A stretch of DNA of 64,000 nt from the NCBI GenBank assembly GCA_910584375.1, contig CAJUAH010000010.1, forward strand, positions 66,456 through 130,455, read 5' to 3'. Positions 1-9,002 of this stretch are shown here, piece after piece (position 1 is the stretch's first letter; the number at the start of each line of letters is the position of its first letter). A program made the position numbers and the translations under genes. The DNA is from an uncultured Acetatifactor sp. Lineage in GTDB: Bacteria; Bacillota; Clostridia; Lachnospirales; Lachnospiraceae. The notes beneath the pieces are model-generated. The model was not told the DNA's origin, searched no databases, and saw only the letters and a program-made list of their open reading frames with translations.

Positions 1-243
1 CATGTGGCGCTGTGCCGCTGCAGTCTGGGCAAAAAACGCTGGCTACGGGGCGCGTCGCTGGTGTTGTGCATATCCATCATTCTGTCCACCATATTTCTCA
101 AGCAGCACTCCATGTTCGACGTGCTGACCGGCCTTCTCATGGCCTCGGCCATGTATGTGCTGGTGTACCGCCAGGATGTGATTGCCAATCTCCGGGGAGC
201 GCTGCGCAGCAGAGGCGGCTCCAGGCCTCAGGCACAGAACTGA
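1..243 (+). CDS. PAP2-family phosphatase, C-terminal part
   Basis: Only the last 80 or so residues are inside the window; the frame is open at base 1 and the start lies upstream. The visible part has a hydrophobic segment, then KQHSMFDVLTG, which fits the last conserved block of the PAP2 (lipid phosphatase / haloperoxidase) superfamily, where the His is catalytic. A second hydrophobic stretch and a basic, Arg-rich tail follow. Known members dephosphorylate membrane lipids such as undecaprenyl or phosphatidylglycerol phosphates, but the substrate here cannot be read. The gene converges on the next one, and the two 3' ends overlap by 16 bases. Confidence 0.7.
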   Translation, partial: HVALCRCSLGKKRWLRGASLVLCISIILSTIFLKQHSMFDVLTGLLMASAMYVLVYRQDVIANLRGALRSRGGSRPQAQN

Positions 244-1013
244 GGACAGTTCTTTTGCAGATATTCCAGGCTGGCATTTATTTTTTCCAGTCCGTTCACT
301 TCCAGTAGCATGCTTTTTCCCTGCAGCCCATGCCGCCCGATCTTTTCAAAGATATCTTTCCAGTCGATGTTTCCGCATCCCAGCGCCAGGTGCTCGTCCG
401 TTTGTAAATGGTGGTCGTTTAGATGAAAATGCCTGATACAGGGAGCCAGCCCGCCAAACCATTCTTCCGGCGCAGCCCCTCCAGTCAGTATCATATGAGC
501 AACATCGAGACAGATGCCGAAACGGCTCTCCCCGCATAGTCTGTCCGCCAACTCCCGCAGCTGTGCGGGAGACTTCTCCTCCACATTTTCGTAATAAATC
601 TCCACGTCCCACTGATTCGCCAGATCCCCGGCCACCCGGGACATGGTCTCCAGCCAGTTGCGGTAATACCGTTCGTTGCCCGCAAACTCCGGTCTGAGGC
701 CCGCGTGAAAGATCACCGCCCGGCACCCAAGCCCGGCTGCTATCTCCGCAGACTGCTGCATCCGGTACAGACTGTGCCTGCTGATCCCGCTGTCCCAGCT
801 GAAAGGAACAATGTCAAAGAAAGCGCCGTGCATGGTATCCGTCTTTTCCGGGCGTCCCAGCTGCCTGTATCGGCTGATTTTCTCCCGGACAGCCTCTCTG
901 TCATCCAGCAGATCCGGGGCAAAAAAGTCATTGTATTCAAAGCCGAGGGAATACTGCTCCGCCAGCTCCTGGTATTCTTCGATTCTGTCTATTTCAGGTA
1001 TGATCTCTATCAT
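228..1013 (-). CDS. sugar phosphate isomerase/epimerase-like TIM-barrel protein
   Basis: About 261 residues, the usual size for the xylose-isomerase-like TIM barrel (AP endonuclease 2 superfamily). Typical marks are FHAGL near residue 105, the metal-ligand pattern IYYENVEEKS, GICLDVAHM, and HFHLNDHH followed by LGCGNIDWKDIF. The His, Glu and Asp residues of these motifs form the divalent metal site in the family. The start at 1013 is preferred because AGGA lies eight bases upstream; an ATG at 1028 is also possible. It is the last gene of the signalling operon and overlaps the HD-GYP gene by about 20 bases. The substrate is unknown; a sugar or inositol isomerase or epimerase is the usual role. 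Confidence 0.75.
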   Translation of the reverse strand: MIEIIPEIDRIEEYQELAEQYSLGFEYNDFFAPDLLDDREAVREKISRYRQLGRPEKTDTMHGAFFDIVPFSWDSGISRHSLYRMQQSAEIAAGLGCRAVIFHAGLRPEFAGNERYYRNWLETMSRVAGDLANQWDVEIYYENVEEKSPAQLRELADRLCGESRFGICLDVAHMILTGGAAPEEWFGGLAPCIRHFHLNDHHLQTDEHLALGCGNIDWKDIFEKIGRHGLQGKSMLLEVNGLEKINASLEYLQKNCPQFCA

Positions 1014-2505
1014 TATTATCGTCCTCATGGTGGAAAAACAGTTTTATATCCCCCTGGAAACCGGTAACCGCCTCCTTGAACAGGCGCAGCACTTCCCTGT
1101 CAATCTTGCCCTCCGCCGCCATATCGTCCAGCACGGAAAATGCCTTTTTCTCTTCCATGGACTTCTTGTAGGGCCTGTCGGCGCTGGTCAGCGCTTCAAA
1201 CACGTCTACCACTACCAGAATCCTGGCCTCAAAGGGGATCTCGTCTCCCTTAAGCCCTCTGGGATAACCGCTGCCGTCCAGAAATTCATGATGAGCTCCG
1301 GCCCACTCGATTATGTGAGGATAGCGCACACCGAAATTCATCTTCCGCAGGTATTTCTCCGTATACTCCACATGGGAGCAGATGACTTCCCTCTCCGACC
1401 TGGTCAGATTGCCCGCGACCACCGTCAGACATTCCGCCTCGTCAAGGGACAGATAGCTGATCTTCTGACCGTTGGAATCGGTATATTGCATTCTGGACAT
1501 TTTTTGAATGTAGGCGACATCTTCCTCCGAAAGGCGGGGTTTCCTGTTAATCTCCTCCACCCGCGCCCGGGCATCCAGAAAATTGTTCTTCTTCTCGATC
1601 CACTTGTCCTTATCCAGCCTGCCCCGCAGATAGTCGATGTTATACAGCAGGGAAAGACGCTCAAAACGTTCCAGAACCAGATCCAGTTTGGCTCCCAGTC
1701 GGGTGGTCTTGTCGATTATATCGTTGGGGATCACCAGCTTGCCGATATCGTGCATCAGCGCCGCCATCAGGAGTTCATCCCGCTGAGCCGGCGTATAGCA
1801 TCTGTCTGTCTTTCCGGCCTCATGCTGCCCGTTGATATAATCCACAAGAATTTTAACATAGAGATATACATTTCTTGAATGGTAATAGTTGTAAGGAATA
1901 CGGGTATCGATAGCATCTGTGAATACCTGCGTGATGGAAATCATCAGATCCTCGATCTCCTGTACAAAACGCATGTTGGCCACAGCCACTGCCGCCTGAG
2001 AGCCCAAAGACCACAGCACCTTCTCGCAGTCTTTACTAAAAGGAATGATCTCGTCCTCCGCATTTTTGGCATTAATCAGCTGCACCACGCCAATCAGTTT
2101 CTCCTCGTGGCTGATCAGCGGAAATACCAGCATGGATTTTGTCCGATATCCCGTGAGTTTATCATATTCTCTGGGACCGCTGAAATCAAACTGGCTGCTG
2201 CTGTAAGCGTCTTCAATGTTGAGAAACTCCCTGTGGATCGCCGTATAGGCGCATATATTCTTCTCGTCCATAGCCACCGGAGGATACTTTTCGTCCTTCG
2301 TCCCCTTCTGGTCGATCCCCAGGGATCTGTTCTTCATGATACAGAATTGAAGACGGTCCTGCTCAAAGAGATAGAGCGTGCCCCCGTCACAGTTGGTCAG
2401 CTCCATGGCGCAGTCAATGATCTTGGAAAGAAGTTCATCATAATCTCTTTCCACGGTCAGCTGAATCCCTATCTCAAGTATTTTTTCCGCTTGTACCTGT
2501 TCCAT
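994..2505 (-). CDS. GAF domain / HD-GYP phosphodiesterase
   Basis: The N-terminal 160 or so residues form a GAF sensor domain, with DGGTLYLFEQDRLQF and LIGVVQLINAKN as typical strands. The C-terminal half is an HD-GYP domain: ALMHDIGKLVIPNDII holds the HD pair, and AHHEFLDGSGYPRGLKGDEI holds the GYP signature. HD-GYP enzymes usually degrade cyclic di-GMP. Roughly 115 residues lie between the HD motif and the ICSHVEYTEKYL helix, much more than usual, so the catalytic domain carries an insert. The start at 2505 has GGAGG six bases upstream. It overlaps the cyclase gene upstream by 32 bases, so translation is probably coupled. Soluble; no membrane segment is seen. Confidence 0.85.
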   Translation of the reverse strand: MEQVQAEKILEIGIQLTVERDYDELLSKIIDCAMELTNCDGGTLYLFEQDRLQFCIMKNRSLGIDQKGTKDEKYPPVAMDEKNICAYTAIHREFLNIEDAYSSSQFDFSGPREYDKLTGYRTKSMLVFPLISHEEKLIGVVQLINAKNAEDEIIPFSKDCEKVLWSLGSQAAVAVANMRFVQEIEDLMISITQVFTDAIDTRIPYNYYHSRNVYLYVKILVDYINGQHEAGKTDRCYTPAQRDELLMAALMHDIGKLVIPNDIIDKTTRLGAKLDLVLERFERLSLLYNIDYLRGRLDKDKWIEKKNNFLDARARVEEINRKPRLSEEDVAYIQKMSRMQYTDSNGQKISYLSLDEAECLTVVAGNLTRSEREVICSHVEYTEKYLRKMNFGVRYPHIIEWAGAHHEFLDGSGYPRGLKGDEIPFEARILVVVDVFEALTSADRPYKKSMEEKKAFSVLDDMAAEGKIDREVLRLFKEAVTGFQGDIKLFFHHEDDNNDRDHT

Positions 2506-4309
2506 TCCTTCCCTCCACCAAAAATACATCCATGCCTTCCTGTCGGCCCTTTAGACTCTGACTGCCGACAAACACGGCATTGTATCGGTCTTGTACCTGT
2601 TCGTACAGATCTCTGCTGATCAGTACCTGTCCGCCTTTTGCTACACTTTCCAGCCTTTCCGCCACATTTACGGTATCTCCTATAGCTGTGTAGTCCATCC
2701 GATAGCTGCAGCCGATATTTCCCACCACCGCTCTGCCGCTGTGAACGCCTACGCCGCAGGCGATCTCTATGCCGAACTCTTTCCGCAGCTCCACGTTAAC
2801 GCCGTCCACAGCCGCCACAATATCAAGCCCGGTCTGCACGGCCTTGCACGCATAATCTTCCACGTCCAGAGGCGCGTTATAGACGGCCATGACCGCGTCA
2901 CCGATAAATTTATCCAGAGTACCGCCGTTTTTAAAGACCGCCTCCGTCACCATCCCCAGATAACGGTTCAGGATCGCGACGATCTTCTCGGGCGAAAGCC
3001 CCTCGGACATGGCAGTAAAGCCTCTGATATCCACAAACAGAACCGCAATCTGCCGGTCGCGCCCTCCCAGCTCTATCTCATAATTGCCGCTCTTTCCCAA
3101 CTCGTCCACCACCTGGGGCGCCATATATGTGCGAAACACACTCAAGATCTTATGCTTGCGGACTCGTTCGGTCAGATATCCCATGGCTACACGAACCAAA
3201 AAGACAAGCAATACAAAGACAAAGGGCAAGAGACATTTCCAGTAGTATCCCGCATTGTACAGGGTTCTGGCGACAAGCACGATCCCGGTCTCCAGAATCA
3301 CACCGCCCACGGTATTCACCAAAAAGCTGTTGTGGCTGACAAGCCAGACAAAAAATCCCGTGATCAGAACCGCGGCCAGCGCCTGTATCCGTATGTCAAT
3401 ATCCACAAATGTGCGGCGATTTAACAGAGCGTCCACATGATTCGCCTGAACCTCTACTCCGTTCATCACGGTTCCTCTGGCTATGGGCACCATGTACTGA
3501 TCCATCATCCCCTGGGCATACGCGCCCACAAGGACTATACTGTCCTGAAATACCCGCGGGTCACATCTGCCTTCAGCCACGTCCACATAGGAGTATACCT
3601 CATACATTCCCGGCTCCGCAGTGTAATCGAATCCGTAGACGCCGTTTTCCGTCATTCTGGGAATAACAGAAGACTGTTCCCCCATCGACTCCCGGTATTC
3701 GCGATAAATCGTCCAGGCAAAATTGTATTCCCCTTCTGACTGCGCATCGCCCACGCTCTCCACCAGCACGGAACGCCGTACATAATTGTCCACATCCTGC
3801 ACCGCGTTGGTAAAGCCGTGGGACGTCACATTGCGCAACGCCTCATAGGGCAGTTCCAGATCTTCCACATACATGGTATTGATCTGATACTCCCCACTGT
3901 CTGACTGTTCTACCCTCGTTCCATAGTTGATGTAGGAGGCCAGCGTTACATGAGGAAAAACGGATGCCGCCTCCGCCAGAGCCCGGTCGCCTGCCTCATC
4001 CCTCTGCCCCACAAAATTGATATCGAACGCAATGACAGCCGGAGAATGCTCTGGATCAAAAGCATGCAGCAGATCGGCGGCCTGCTGCCTGGTCCAGCCG
4101 GAAAACGGCCCCATTTCCTCCAGGGACTTCTCTTCGATCCCGATGATCTTGATCCGGTTATCCACCGGTTTCTCCGTGACAAAAAGCATGTCACAGAACC
4201 TGTATTCCACTTTATCAAGGGGCGCCCAAAGAGTCAGGCACCCCGCAAGAAGGGCTGTGACGATTATGAAGATAGCCCTGTTTCTGATCTCGTTCTTTCC
4301 ACTATGCAT
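2474..4309 (-). CDS. CHASE2-domain class III adenylate cyclase
   Basis: 611 residues. There is a signal-anchor helix near residues 10-28, then a CHASE2 extracytoplasmic sensor (about 30-300; RIKIIGIEEKSL and FVGQRDEAGD are typical), three membrane helices (about 310-375), and a class III nucleotide cyclase domain (about 405-595). The two metal-binding Asp residues are in VLFVDIRGFTAM and KFIGDAVMAVYNAP. The Lys of LDKFIGD and the Asp/Thr of MDYTAIGD are those expected for ATP, so the product is predicted to be cAMP. It lies 27 bases after the FecR-domain gene and overlaps the HD-GYP gene. Class III cyclases are uncommon in Lachnospiraceae, and no cAMP receptor is seen in the window. Confidence 0.88.
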   Translation of the reverse strand: MHSGKNEIRNRAIFIIVTALLAGCLTLWAPLDKVEYRFCDMLFVTEKPVDNRIKIIGIEEKSLEEMGPFSGWTRQQAADLLHAFDPEHSPAVIAFDINFVGQRDEAGDRALAEAASVFPHVTLASYINYGTRVEQSDSGEYQINTMYVEDLELPYEALRNVTSHGFTNAVQDVDNYVRRSVLVESVGDAQSEGEYNFAWTIYREYRESMGEQSSVIPRMTENGVYGFDYTAEPGMYEVYSYVDVAEGRCDPRVFQDSIVLVGAYAQGMMDQYMVPIARGTVMNGVEVQANHVDALLNRRTFVDIDIRIQALAAVLITGFFVWLVSHNSFLVNTVGGVILETGIVLVARTLYNAGYYWKCLLPFVFVLLVFLVRVAMGYLTERVRKHKILSVFRTYMAPQVVDELGKSGNYEIELGGRDRQIAVLFVDIRGFTAMSEGLSPEKIVAILNRYLGMVTEAVFKNGGTLDKFIGDAVMAVYNAPLDVEDYACKAVQTGLDIVAAVDGVNVELRKEFGIEIACGVGVHSGRAVVGNIGCSYRMDYTAIGDTVNVAERLESVAKGGQVLISRDLYEQVQDRYNAVFVGSQSLKGRQEGMDVFLVEGRNGTGTSGKNT

Positions 4310-4336
4310 TTTGTCGGCCCATTATAAAGTCGTCGG

Positions 4337-5986
4337 TCATTCGCTTACCATTGTCGTTAAGACAGTAACCTTGTTCAGTCGGTCTCTCCAGTTATCCCAT
4401 ATCTCCTCATCCGCTTTTTTCCAGCAAATAAAGCTCTTTGAGATATCGTCAAACGGCATTTGCTGGCTGCCCTGCGGCATGCATACGCAGATATCCCCAC
4501 CGTTCCATGCGTCTCCCTGTACGCCCCTGAAGATTACGGGATAAAACTTCTTTCCTCCATTGCCGCCGGAAATATCCTCCACATCCTCTTCCCAGACAGG
4601 GTAAAGGGTTATATTGCTTTCCACCTTCCAGGTATCCAGATCCCACTCCCTGCCGTCCTCCAGATACCAGCCCGCCAGCCTCAGATTCACTGTGCTGTCG
4701 TTCGCAGCCGCCAGGAGAGCGGACTCGTCGGGCGCTGTCACCGTCTCACCCGCTTTCACCTGGGTTTTGACAGCCTCGCCGCCCTTCCCGATCAGACCGG
4801 AAAGACTCGTAATGTTCTCACCCGCGCATACGCAGGGATTGGCAAATGTCACTGTATAGACAGCCTCGGGCACAGGAGTAGGTACTGGTTCCGGCGTAGG
4901 TATCGGTTCCGGTGTGGGCGCTGACGTCGGTTCCGGCGTAGGCGCCGGAACAGGCTCCGGAGTGGGCGCTGGCGTCGGTTCCGGTGTAGGCGCCGGAACA
5001 GGCTCCGGTGTGGGCGCCGGCGTCGGTTCCGGTGCAGGCGCGGGAGCCGGGGCGGGAGCTGGCACTGGCGTAGGCGCAGATGTCGGCTCCGGGCTTGGAG
5101 CAGGAACAGAAACCGGCACGGAAGTAGGTTTCGGAGTAGGCTTTGCTGTGGGCGCTGGCGTCGGTTCAGCAGTAGGCTCCGGCGTAGGCGCGGCAGTGGG
5201 TTCCGGTGCAGGCGCGGGCTCCTCTGTAGGTTCCGGCACATCCGCAGCCTCCGGCTCGGGCGTGGGCGCGTTTCCGTCCAGCCTCGCGTCTCCCGTCTCC
5301 AGAAGTCTTCCCGAATCACGGATCTCTTTCAGCCGTCCGCGCATCTGCTCGTTCATCATGTCCTCGCTGACAGGCGCTCTGTCAATGACCACCTGCGGCG
5401 GATTGCCCTCTTCAAACCGCATACATTCACCGGCATTGTAGAGAACCGGCTCCTGACCGTCCATTCCCAGGGCCACTGCCCCGTCGTAGACCAGCAGAGA
5501 CACCTGTCCGTCCGCAGATCTGTCTATCTCAAATACTGTGCCGCGCACGGACATGGTGGCATTGGGGGTCACCACCTCATAGGTGGAACCCTGACCAAGA
5601 GGATTCCGGATCTCATTCAGCACACTGCCCTGTTCCAGAACAATGGAAGTCATGCCGGTATTGCCGTCTCCCTCCGCGATAACCTGCATGGAGCCGGATT
5701 CGCCCAGCATCACATATTTGTCCGTATCCAGCATCAGCACGATATACGCATCCGCGCCCGTATGTACGGAATCTCCGGAAACCAGATTCATATTGGCAGA
5801 GGCTGTCAGATCGCCGATCCCCTCCCTGCCTACGGTCACTTCTCCGCCTGTCTCCACCACCTTAATGGAGCGGTATGTCTCTCCTGACTTACGGGCTGAC
5901 AGCACCGCCACAACAACGACTGCGACCACGACCAACACCGCGGCCGCCATTATACCAATCCGTTGGTTTTTTGATAATCTTTTCAT
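4337..5986 (-). CDS. FecR-domain membrane protein with Pro-Glu-Pro-Thr repeat stalk
   Basis: 549 residues. An N-terminal membrane anchor (about residues 8-30) is followed by a FecR-like domain (about 40-170) with GDSVHTGADAYIVLML and NATMSVRGTVFEIDR, and then about 130 residues of Pro/Glu/Ala/Thr repeats that would form an extended stalk. A C-terminal module (TVTFANPC onward) resembles the Listeria-Bacteroides type repeat found in surface proteins. The start at 5986 has GGAGGT just upstream, and an apparent promoter lies at 6050-6079. FecR domains often sit beside CHASE2 cyclases, as here, which suggests that this protein senses or presents something to the cyclase outside the membrane. The ligand is unknown. 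Confidence 0.78.
   Translation of the reverse strand: MKRLSKNQRIGIMAAAVLVVVAVVVVAVLSARKSGETYRSIKVVETGGEVTVGREGIGDLTASANMNLVSGDSVHTGADAYIVLMLDTDKYVMLGESGSMQVIAEGDGNTGMTSIVLEQGSVLNEIRNPLGQGSTYEVVTPNATMSVRGTVFEIDRSADGQVSLLVYDGAVALGMDGQEPVLYNAGECMRFEEGNPPQVVIDRAPVSEDMMNEQMRGRLKEIRDSGRLLETGDARLDGNAPTPEPEAADVPEPTEEPAPAPEPTAAPTPEPTAEPTPAPTAKPTPKPTSVPVSVPAPSPEPTSAPTPVPAPAPAPAPAPEPTPAPTPEPVPAPTPEPTPAPTPEPVPAPTPEPTSAPTPEPIPTPEPVPTPVPEAVYTVTFANPCVCAGENITSLSGLIGKGGEAVKTQVKAGETVTAPDESALLAAANDSTVNLRLAGWYLEDGREWDLDTWKVESNITLYPVWEEDVEDISGGNGGKKFYPVIFRGVQGDAWNGGDICVCMPQGSQQMPFDDISKSFICWKKADEEIWDNWRDRLNKVTVLTTMVSE
4865..5245 (-). repeat. in-frame PEPTPAP-type repeat tract
   Basis: Degenerate short repeats encode alternating Pro-Glu-Pro-Thr and Pro-Ala-Pro units inside the FecR-domain gene. 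Copy number is likely to vary between strains through slippage. The tract also makes a long Gly/Ala/Val open frame on the plus strand, which is not a gene. Confidence 0.85.
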
Positions 5987-6049
5987 ATCGACCTCCACCT
6001 CCATGGGCTGCCATAAAAAAATACTGCTAAGACTGCGATTATTACTTAT

Positions 6050-6079
6050 ATTTTACCTCATACATATTTTTCCTGTCAA
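6050..6079 (-). promoter_or_regulatory. sigma-A type promoter of the FecR/cyclase operon
   Basis: Read on the minus strand: TTGACA (6074-6079), an 18-base spacer, then TAAAAT (6050-6055), about 64 bases before the FecR-domain start codon. A short inverted repeat, TATTGC-ctcc-GCAATA, lies at 6085-6100 just upstream of the -35 box and could bind a regulator. Confidence 0.6.
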
Positions 6080-6154
6080 CACGGTATTGCCTCCGCAATA
6101 TATTTATCGTAGTCTTTTAGTGATTTTATTAGCGCATGATCTGCCGGAAAATCA

Positions 6155-7183
6155 TCAATTGAACTTAAATATCTTCTGGCAGATATGGTAAGCGTCCACC
6201 GCCAGCCTGCGTCCTCCCCGGCCCGGCAGGTTCATGGTGGCTCCCATGATCCCCCGGCGCATGGAGCCGAACAGTTTCTTATCCTTTCCTCTAAGGTACT
6301 CCCACAGCTCTTTTTTCATGGCCAGATGCTCCCTGGTGCCGGAGCGCAGCAGCAGAACGCTGGATACCGTGGTGATGATCTCCAGATAATTGTACATATA
6401 CTGGTACAGCCGCCTGTCCCCATATATTTCCCCGCTCAGTTCCGTAAAGTAATCTATCATCCGTTTATTGACATAAATCTGCTGGTCGATGCGGGAGATC
6501 ATGACGCTCTCGTTCACCGACTGGTCTTCCCGTCCGATATAATACCGATAAAAATTCACGTCCAGATAATACATATTCTCCACATAGGGCAACGGCTCAA
6601 ACACATAGAGATTGTCCACATAAAAGGTGTGTCTGGGCAGCTCCAGGCCGCACTCCCGCAGCAGCTTGGTGCGGAATATCACCGAATGCATGAGGATATA
6701 ATGTCCCTTGGTAAAATGGTGGCAGTCCTCCCAGGTGAACAGCTGTCCCTCGGGAAAGATATGCCGGTAATTCATGACCTTTTTACGTTTCTCCCCCTCT
6801 TTTTCATAAACGAAATTGCAGATCAGCATATCCAGGACCCTGCTGGTGCCCGTCTGCTCCCGTAGCGTCTCCAGCACCTGGATATAGGCCTCTTCCTTGA
6901 CCCAGTCGTCGCTGTCCACCACCTTGAAGTACAGTCCGGTGGCATGTTCGATGCCTGTGTTTACCGCCGCGCCGTGTCCGCCGTTTTCCTGATGCACCGC
7001 CTTGACTATACTCGGATATCGGGCCGCATACTCGTCCGCTATCTGCGCTGTGCGGTCTCTCTCGGAGCCGTCGTCCACGATAATAATCTCCACGTCCTCG
7101 CCGCCGGGCAGCAGGGATTCGATACATTTGCGCATATAGTTTTCTGAATTGTAGCAGGGTATTACAATGGATAAAAGTTTCAT
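6155..7183 (-). CDS. family 2 glycosyltransferase
   Basis: 342 residues with a GT-A fold. LSIVIPCYNSENYMRKCI is the usual N-terminal strand, VEIIIVDDGS binds the nucleotide, and VVDSDDWV carries the DxD-like metal-binding motif. After about residue 200 the sequence is rich in Tyr and aromatic residues, as in enzymes that modify cell-surface glycans. The C-terminus is basic (RRGIMGATMNLPGRGGRR) and may contact the membrane. CAGGAG lies nine bases before the start. Donor and acceptor sugars cannot be told from the sequence. It is followed by the promoter of the FecR operon, so it is probably a separate transcription unit. Confidence 0.85.
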   Translation of the reverse strand: MKLLSIVIPCYNSENYMRKCIESLLPGGEDVEIIIVDDGSERDRTAQIADEYAARYPSIVKAVHQENGGHGAAVNTGIEHATGLYFKVVDSDDWVKEEAYIQVLETLREQTGTSRVLDMLICNFVYEKEGEKRKKVMNYRHIFPEGQLFTWEDCHHFTKGHYILMHSVIFRTKLLRECGLELPRHTFYVDNLYVFEPLPYVENMYYLDVNFYRYYIGREDQSVNESVMISRIDQQIYVNKRMIDYFTELSGEIYGDRRLYQYMYNYLEIITTVSSVLLLRSGTREHLAMKKELWEYLRGKDKKLFGSMRRGIMGATMNLPGRGGRRLAVDAYHICQKIFKFN

Positions 7184-7217
7184 GTCGTCTTACTCCTGTT
7201 TCGGTTCTTTATTTGAT

Positions 7218-8993
7218 TCACTGCATATACAGATACGGCAGATAGGCGGCAAACGCTGAAGGGATCGGATACCGTTCCCGGGTCTCCTCCGGCTCCGCAT
7301 ACAGCCACTGCGCCGTCTCCCCGCCGCCTCCTTTGGGCTCCAGCTCGTCCACCCGGATCGTATACCCCCACATATGCCACTCACGGTGAGTGAAAATGTG
7401 TTTGCTGTCCGGCAGTTTTCGGATCCGCAGGATCTTCAGCCCATTGGCCGCCAGATAGCGGGTAACCTCCTCCGCCGTCTTATAGCCCTCCAGACCGGGC
7501 AATTCATACATCCCTGCCAACAGACCTGCCGCCGGACGCCTGCGCAGTACGACCCGGGTATCGTCCCTGATCACCAGCACGGTCCTCTCCTCTATGACCC
7601 GCGCTTTTTTCGCCGCTTTTTTGGGATACCGGCTCTCGCAGTGTTCCCCATGGGCCATGCAGAGTCCGGCCAGAGGGCATTCCCCGCACCGGGGCTGTTC
7701 ACCGGGAACGCACACCAGCGCGCCGATATCCATCATGGCCTGGTTATAATCCCCGGGCCGCAGCGAGCTCATGGCCTGCCGCAGCTCCCGCTCCACACGG
7801 GCCTTCACTCTGCCGTCCGTGATCTCCCCGTCATCCATGCGGTAACGGGACAGCACCCTGAGTACATTGCCGTCCACCGCGGGTTCTTTTTTGCCGAAAG
7901 CGATGGAGGCTATGGCTCCTGCGGTATAGCTGCCAATCCCCTTTAAAGCCATAAGCTCCTCCCGGTTTTCCGGCATCCGCCCCGCATACTGCTCCATGAT
8001 CTGCTCCGCCGCCGCCTTCAGATTGCGGGCGCGGGAATAGTAGCCCAGTCCTTCCCACAGCTTTAACAGTCTGTCCTGGGAGACCTGCGCCAGACCGGCT
8101 ATGTCCGGCAGTTCCTCCATAAAGCGTCTGTAATACGGTTTCACCGCCTCCACCTGGGTCTGCTGCAACATGATCTCGGACACCCATACATGATAGGGTG
8201 TAGGGTCCTCCCGCCACGGCAAAATTCTCCTGTGCCTATCATACCATTTCAGCAATGGCTCCGCAATCTCTATAAGGTCTCCTTTTCTTAGATTTTCCTT
8301 AAAAATTTCTGAAGTCAGGTGTACCGGCACCTCGTCCGCTATCTCCATACTTTCCGGCGTCACCAGGCAGTCGCGGGCCAGTACGCGCACCCCCGCCCCC
8401 GCGGCGCGTTGCAGCGCCCGGGCAAACTCCGGATGGGTCTGCGCATTGGGCAGCAGACAGCTTACCCCTTTCATCTGAATCACAAAGAGGATAAAAGCGC
8501 CGTATCCCTCTTCCCTGGCCCTTATCAGTTCTTCCACATGCTTTACTGCCCGCGGGGAGGGGGCATCGGGAAAAAGGGCCACTCCCTTTTCCTCCAGCGT
8601 CACTCCCTTTACCTCCATAAAGATCTTCTCCCCGGCGGTCTCGATATAAAAGTCAAACCGGGAGCTGCCATAGACCGTCTCCGGCCTGACCGATACGATA
8701 TCGGGAAAAAGTTTCCCGGACCGCAGCCACTCCAGCACGACCCGGTTGGGCGCCTGGGAATCCATATTGACCGTTTGCCCATCCTTCTCCACCGCCACCA
8801 GATCATAAGCCGTGCTGCGAGCCTGGCTTTTGCCCGGCTCCAGATACACCTCCGCGCCGGGGGTGAGCAATTCCCGGCAGCGCCCGGTATTCTTCACATG
8901 TACCCGCTCCCGTCTGCCCCCGATCTCCACATATGCCACAAAACGATTGGGGCGCTCGATAAAACGCCCCCTGACAATCTTCTCATATTCCAT
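7218..8993 (-). CDS. SfsA nuclease-like / MutY adenine glycosylase fusion
   Basis: 591 residues in one uninterrupted frame. Residues 1-232 are a complete SfsA-like domain (HVKNTGRCRELLTPGAEVYL, SSRFDFYIE, FMEVKGVTLEE). Residues 240-591 are a complete MutY: WVSEIMLQQTQVEAV has the catalytic Glu, LMALKGIGSYTAGAIASIAF is the helix-hairpin-helix, AVDGNVLRVLSR has the catalytic Asp, and four Cys follow as C-x7-C-x2-C-x5-C for an iron-sulfur cluster. The first gap is one residue longer than usual. The C-terminal 110 or so residues form the NUDIX-like domain that recognises 8-oxoguanine. MutY removes adenine mispaired with 8-oxoG. SfsA proteins are reported as DNA/RNA-binding or nuclease proteins. 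Confidence 0.9.
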   Translation of the reverse strand: MEYEKIVRGRFIERPNRFVAYVEIGGRRERVHVKNTGRCRELLTPGAEVYLEPGKSQARSTAYDLVAVEKDGQTVNMDSQAPNRVVLEWLRSGKLFPDIVSVRPETVYGSSRFDFYIETAGEKIFMEVKGVTLEEKGVALFPDAPSPRAVKHVEELIRAREEGYGAFILFVIQMKGVSCLLPNAQTHPEFARALQRAAGAGVRVLARDCLVTPESMEIADEVPVHLTSEIFKENLRKGDLIEIAEPLLKWYDRHRRILPWREDPTPYHVWVSEIMLQQTQVEAVKPYYRRFMEELPDIAGLAQVSQDRLLKLWEGLGYYSRARNLKAAAEQIMEQYAGRMPENREELMALKGIGSYTAGAIASIAFGKKEPAVDGNVLRVLSRYRMDDGEITDGRVKARVERELRQAMSSLRPGDYNQAMMDIGALVCVPGEQPRCGECPLAGLCMAHGEHCESRYPKKAAKKARVIEERTVLVIRDDTRVVLRRRPAAGLLAGMYELPGLEGYKTAEEVTRYLAANGLKILRIRKLPDSKHIFTHREWHMWGYTIRVDELEPKGGGGETAQWLYAEPEETRERYPIPSAFAAYLPYLYMQ

Positions 8994-9002
8994 AGGTTTC
9001 CC

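Noticed and set aside
811..1878. 355-codon plus-strand frame opposite the HD-GYP gene
   Set aside because: Opposite strand of a gene with strong HD-GYP and GAF motifs; no ribosome site or domain.
4914..5441. Gly/Ala/Val-rich plus-strand frame
   Set aside because: It is the complement of the PEPTPAP repeat tract, which explains the low complexity.
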